Assembly (NCBI GenBank): GCA_958438185.1
Contig: CAUBQU010000061.1
Coordinates: forward strand, 1-7,485
Length of the DNA stretch: 7,485 nt
Direction: 5' to 3'
From: an uncultured Oscillospiraceae bacterium
GTDB taxonomy: Bacteria; Bacillota; Clostridia; Oscillospirales; Oscillospiraceae
Positions 5,635 to 7,485 of the stretch are shown here, one piece after another. The notes beneath the pieces are model-generated. The model was given only the letters and a program-made list of their open reading frames with translations, did no database searches and was not told where the DNA came from. The translations under genes and the position numbers were made by a program. Numbering within the stretch: position 1 is the stretch's first letter; the number at the start of each line of letters is the position of its first letter.

Positions 5635-7425
5635 TCAAAGCGCCTCCATTTCATCGAGCAGCTGGCCGAAGAGGTCCAGCGCCTGCTGCACCGGCGCGGG
5701 GCTGCTCATGTCGACCCCGGCGATCTTCAGAAGGTCGATGGGGTCCTGACTGCAGCCGCCGGACAAAAAGCGCAGATAATCGTCCACCGCGGGCTTGCCC
5801 TCCCGCAGGATGCGCCGCGAGAGCGCAATGGCCGCGGCATAGCCGGTGGCGTACTGGAAGACGTAATAGTTATAGTAAAAATGCGGAATGCGGGCCCACT
5901 CCAGGGCGATGGCCGGGTCGATGACGATGCCGTCGCCGAAATACTGCCGGTTCAGGGCCAGATACTCCTGGCAGAGCCGCTCCGCCGTCAGCGCCTGGCC
6001 CGCTTGGTTCAGCTTCCCCAGCAGCAGCTCAAACTCGGCAAACATCGTCTGCCGGTAGAGTGTGCCCTTGAACTGCTCCAGGAAATGATTGAGAAGATAC
6101 GCCCGCTGCTGCTTATCCGTCGTGCGGGAGAGCAGATGCTCCATCAGCAGCGCCTCGTTGCACGTCGAGGCGACTTCTGCGACGAAGATCACATAGTCGG
6201 CATAGACGACAGGCTGCGTCCGGTTGGAGAGGTAGGAGTGGATGGCGTGGCCCATCTCGTGGGCCAGGGTAAACTGGCTGTCCAGCGTGCCGGTGTAATT
6301 CAGCAGGACATAGGGGTGCACCCGGGCCCCGGCGGAGTAGGCGCCGGAGCGCTTGCCGGGGTTCTCATAGACATCAATCCACCGGTTCTGGAAGCCCTCC
6401 TGCAGAATTTTGCCGTAGGCCTCGCCCAGCGGGGCCAGAGCCTGGGCGACGGTCTGCTTTGCCTGATTAAACTCAATGCGCTGCGCCGGGCCCTGGGCCA
6501 GGGGGGCGTAGAGATCGTACATGTGCAGCTCGTCGACCCCCAGCTTTTCCTTCCGCAGGCGGACATAGCGGTGCAGCTTGTCCAGATTCTCGTGGACCGT
6601 CTGGATCAGGTTCTCATAGACGCTGACCGGCACATGGGTGCCGTCCAGCGCGGCCTCCAGCGGCGATGCATAGCGGCGGCTGGCGGCAAAAAACTGCAGC
6701 TGCTTGACCTGGGCCGCCAGGACGGCAGCGCAGGTATTCTGCACCCCACCATAGACCTGGTACATGGCGGTAAACGCGTTTTTGCGCAGCGTGCGGTCCG
6801 TGCTTTCCAGATAGCTGACATAGGTCCCCTGGGTCAGGGGGTGCGCCGCGCCCGCATCGTCGCGGACGTCGGGGAAGGTCAGGTCCGCGTCTGCCAGCAT
6901 GGAATAGATCGTATCCGGCGCGTTTGCCATCTCCCCGGCGGCGGCCAGCAGCCGCTCCTCTGCCTTGGAGAGTGTGTGCGCCTTCTGGCGGCGGATGTTA
7001 TAGATATGCCACCGGTAGACCTCCAGAGCCGGGCACTGGCGGTAATAGTCCTCCAGCGTCTCGTCCGGCAGCTCCAGCAGCTCCGGTGTGATAAACGCCG
7101 CGGCGGCGGAGAGGTCGACCCAGGCGGCGGTGATGCGGCTGACCAGCTCTTGGTTCGCGCCGATGCGGGTATCCTCATCGCTGCGGCGCTGGGCGTAATT
7201 GGCCAGCTTGTCCAGCAGGACCGAGAGGGTGTCGTCCAGCTGCAGCAGCGCCAGCAGCTGGTCCGCCGAGGTCGTGAAGACGCCGGAGAATCCGGCGAGC
7301 TTGCCCGTCAGGTCTTTCAATTCGGCCAGGTCCCGCTCCCAGTCGGCGGGGGTGGCGTAGAGGTCCTCCAGCGCCCAGCAATTGGCCGGGTCCTGCTGGC
7401 TGCGGTCTAAAATCTTGTACTCCAT
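5635..7425 (-). CDS. pepF: Oligoendopeptidase F (peptidase family M3B)
   Basis: This cytoplasmic zinc metallopeptidase cleaves short oligopeptides and supports peptide recycling and nutrition. The 596-residue length is normal for the family. The long helical N-terminal part (1 to about 200, oligopeptidase-F N-terminal domain) leads into the M3 catalytic domain. The zinc site H389-E-M-G-H393 is present, with third ligand E417 in FVAEVAST, all intact. Downstream, RIPHFYYNYYVFQYATG (512-528) is the typical M3 substrate-binding segment with conserved His and Tyr residues. There is no signal peptide. The ATG at 7425-7423 is preceded by AGGAGG (complement of 7430-7435) four bases away. It begins 11 bp after an upstream gene and ends against the small-protein gene, so it is mid-operon. 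The closest other M3 types (Dcp, thimet) differ in length and N-terminal domain. Confidence 0.97.
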   Translation of the reverse strand: MEYKILDRSQQDPANCWALEDLYATPADWERDLAELKDLTGKLAGFSGVFTTSADQLLALLQLDDTLSVLLDKLANYAQRRSDEDTRIGANQELVSRITAAWVDLSAAAAFITPELLELPDETLEDYYRQCPALEVYRWHIYNIRRQKAHTLSKAEERLLAAAGEMANAPDTIYSMLADADLTFPDVRDDAGAAHPLTQGTYVSYLESTDRTLRKNAFTAMYQVYGGVQNTCAAVLAAQVKQLQFFAASRRYASPLEAALDGTHVPVSVYENLIQTVHENLDKLHRYVRLRKEKLGVDELHMYDLYAPLAQGPAQRIEFNQAKQTVAQALAPLGEAYGKILQEGFQNRWIDVYENPGKRSGAYSAGARVHPYVLLNYTGTLDSQFTLAHEMGHAIHSYLSNRTQPVVYADYVIFVAEVASTCNEALLMEHLLSRTTDKQQRAYLLNHFLEQFKGTLYRQTMFAEFELLLGKLNQAGQALTAERLCQEYLALNRQYFGDGIVIDPAIALEWARIPHFYYNYYVFQYATGYAAAIALSRRILREGKPAVDDYLRFLSGGCSQDPIDLLKIAGVDMSSPAPVQQALDLFGQLLDEMEAL

Positions 7426-7436
7426 GGTGCCTCCTG

Positions 7437-7485
7437 TCAGCGGTCTTGGTGATAGCCGAAGTTGCGGATGAGGTTCGGGTTATCC
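7437..7485 (-). CDS. 3' end of an unidentified gene upstream of pepF
   Basis: Only the last 15 codons lie in the window, ending in LIRNFGYHQDR followed by TGA at 7439-7437. The stop is 11 bp ahead of pepF, with the pepF SD in the gap, as in a normal operon. The other two leftward frames look less coding here (one has TAA at once). Too little is visible to name a product. Confidence 0.5.
   Translation of the reverse strand, partial: DNPNLIRNFGYHQDR

Noticed and set aside
5614..7410. 598-codon rightward open frame opposite pepF
   Set aside because: Its codons are in exact register with pepF codons, so it stays open simply because pepF lacks TTA, CTA and TCA codons. It shows no recognisable domains, whereas pepF has an intact zinc site.

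Overview
This window looks like chromosomal DNA from a GC-rich, Gram-positive anaerobe of the Clostridia, most likely an Oscillospiraceae/Ruminococcaceae-type gut bacterium. That placement is inferred from the gene content (ComEA-like protein, S11 carboxypeptidase, GerMN lipoprotein, PepF), strong purine-rich Shine-Dalgarno (SD) sites, sigma-A promoters and GC-rich codon use. No marker gene is present to fix the species. I see no mobile element, CRISPR array, tRNA or rRNA.

Layout. Positions 1-1043 (minus) hold the N-terminal ~347 residues of a secreted D-alanyl-D-alanine carboxypeptidase, cut by the window edge. A 166-bp divergent intergenic region (1044-1209) carries a perfect-consensus sigma-A promoter for the carboxypeptidase and a weaker extended -10 promoter for the rightward genes. 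The two promoters point at each other, so the transcripts should overlap at their 5' ends.

Positions 1210-5109 (plus) form a tight four-gene operon. It encodes a membrane-anchored ComEA-like helix-hairpin-helix protein, an OmpR/PhoB-type response regulator, a membrane histidine kinase, and a lipoprotein with three tandem GerMN-type modules. Gaps are 6 bp, then short overlaps. The regulator/kinase/GerMN-lipoprotein order parallels actinobacterial MtrA-MtrB-LpqB, which suggests the lipoprotein may modulate the kinase outside the membrane. The kinase has no canonical start codon in frame ahead of its first membrane helix. An in-frame coding extension reaches back into the regulator gene, so there is either a one-base indel after an ATG at 2328 or an unusual AUU start at 2318.

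Positions 5110-5356 lie between convergent genes and are packed with inverted repeats. A 16-bp-arm hairpin sits just after the operon stop. It is followed by four more stem-loops, three of which share a T-rich/GC/A-rich design and recurring ATTTTC/GAAAAT boxes. This may be a dispersed palindromic element or a structured RNA.

Positions 5357-7485 (minus) are a second operon, read leftward: the last 15 codons of an unidentified gene, then oligoendopeptidase F (pepF), then a small uncharacterised protein translationally coupled to pepF.

The most interesting points are the kinase start anomaly, the two-component/triple-GerMN arrangement headed by a ComEA-like gene, and the palindrome cluster.
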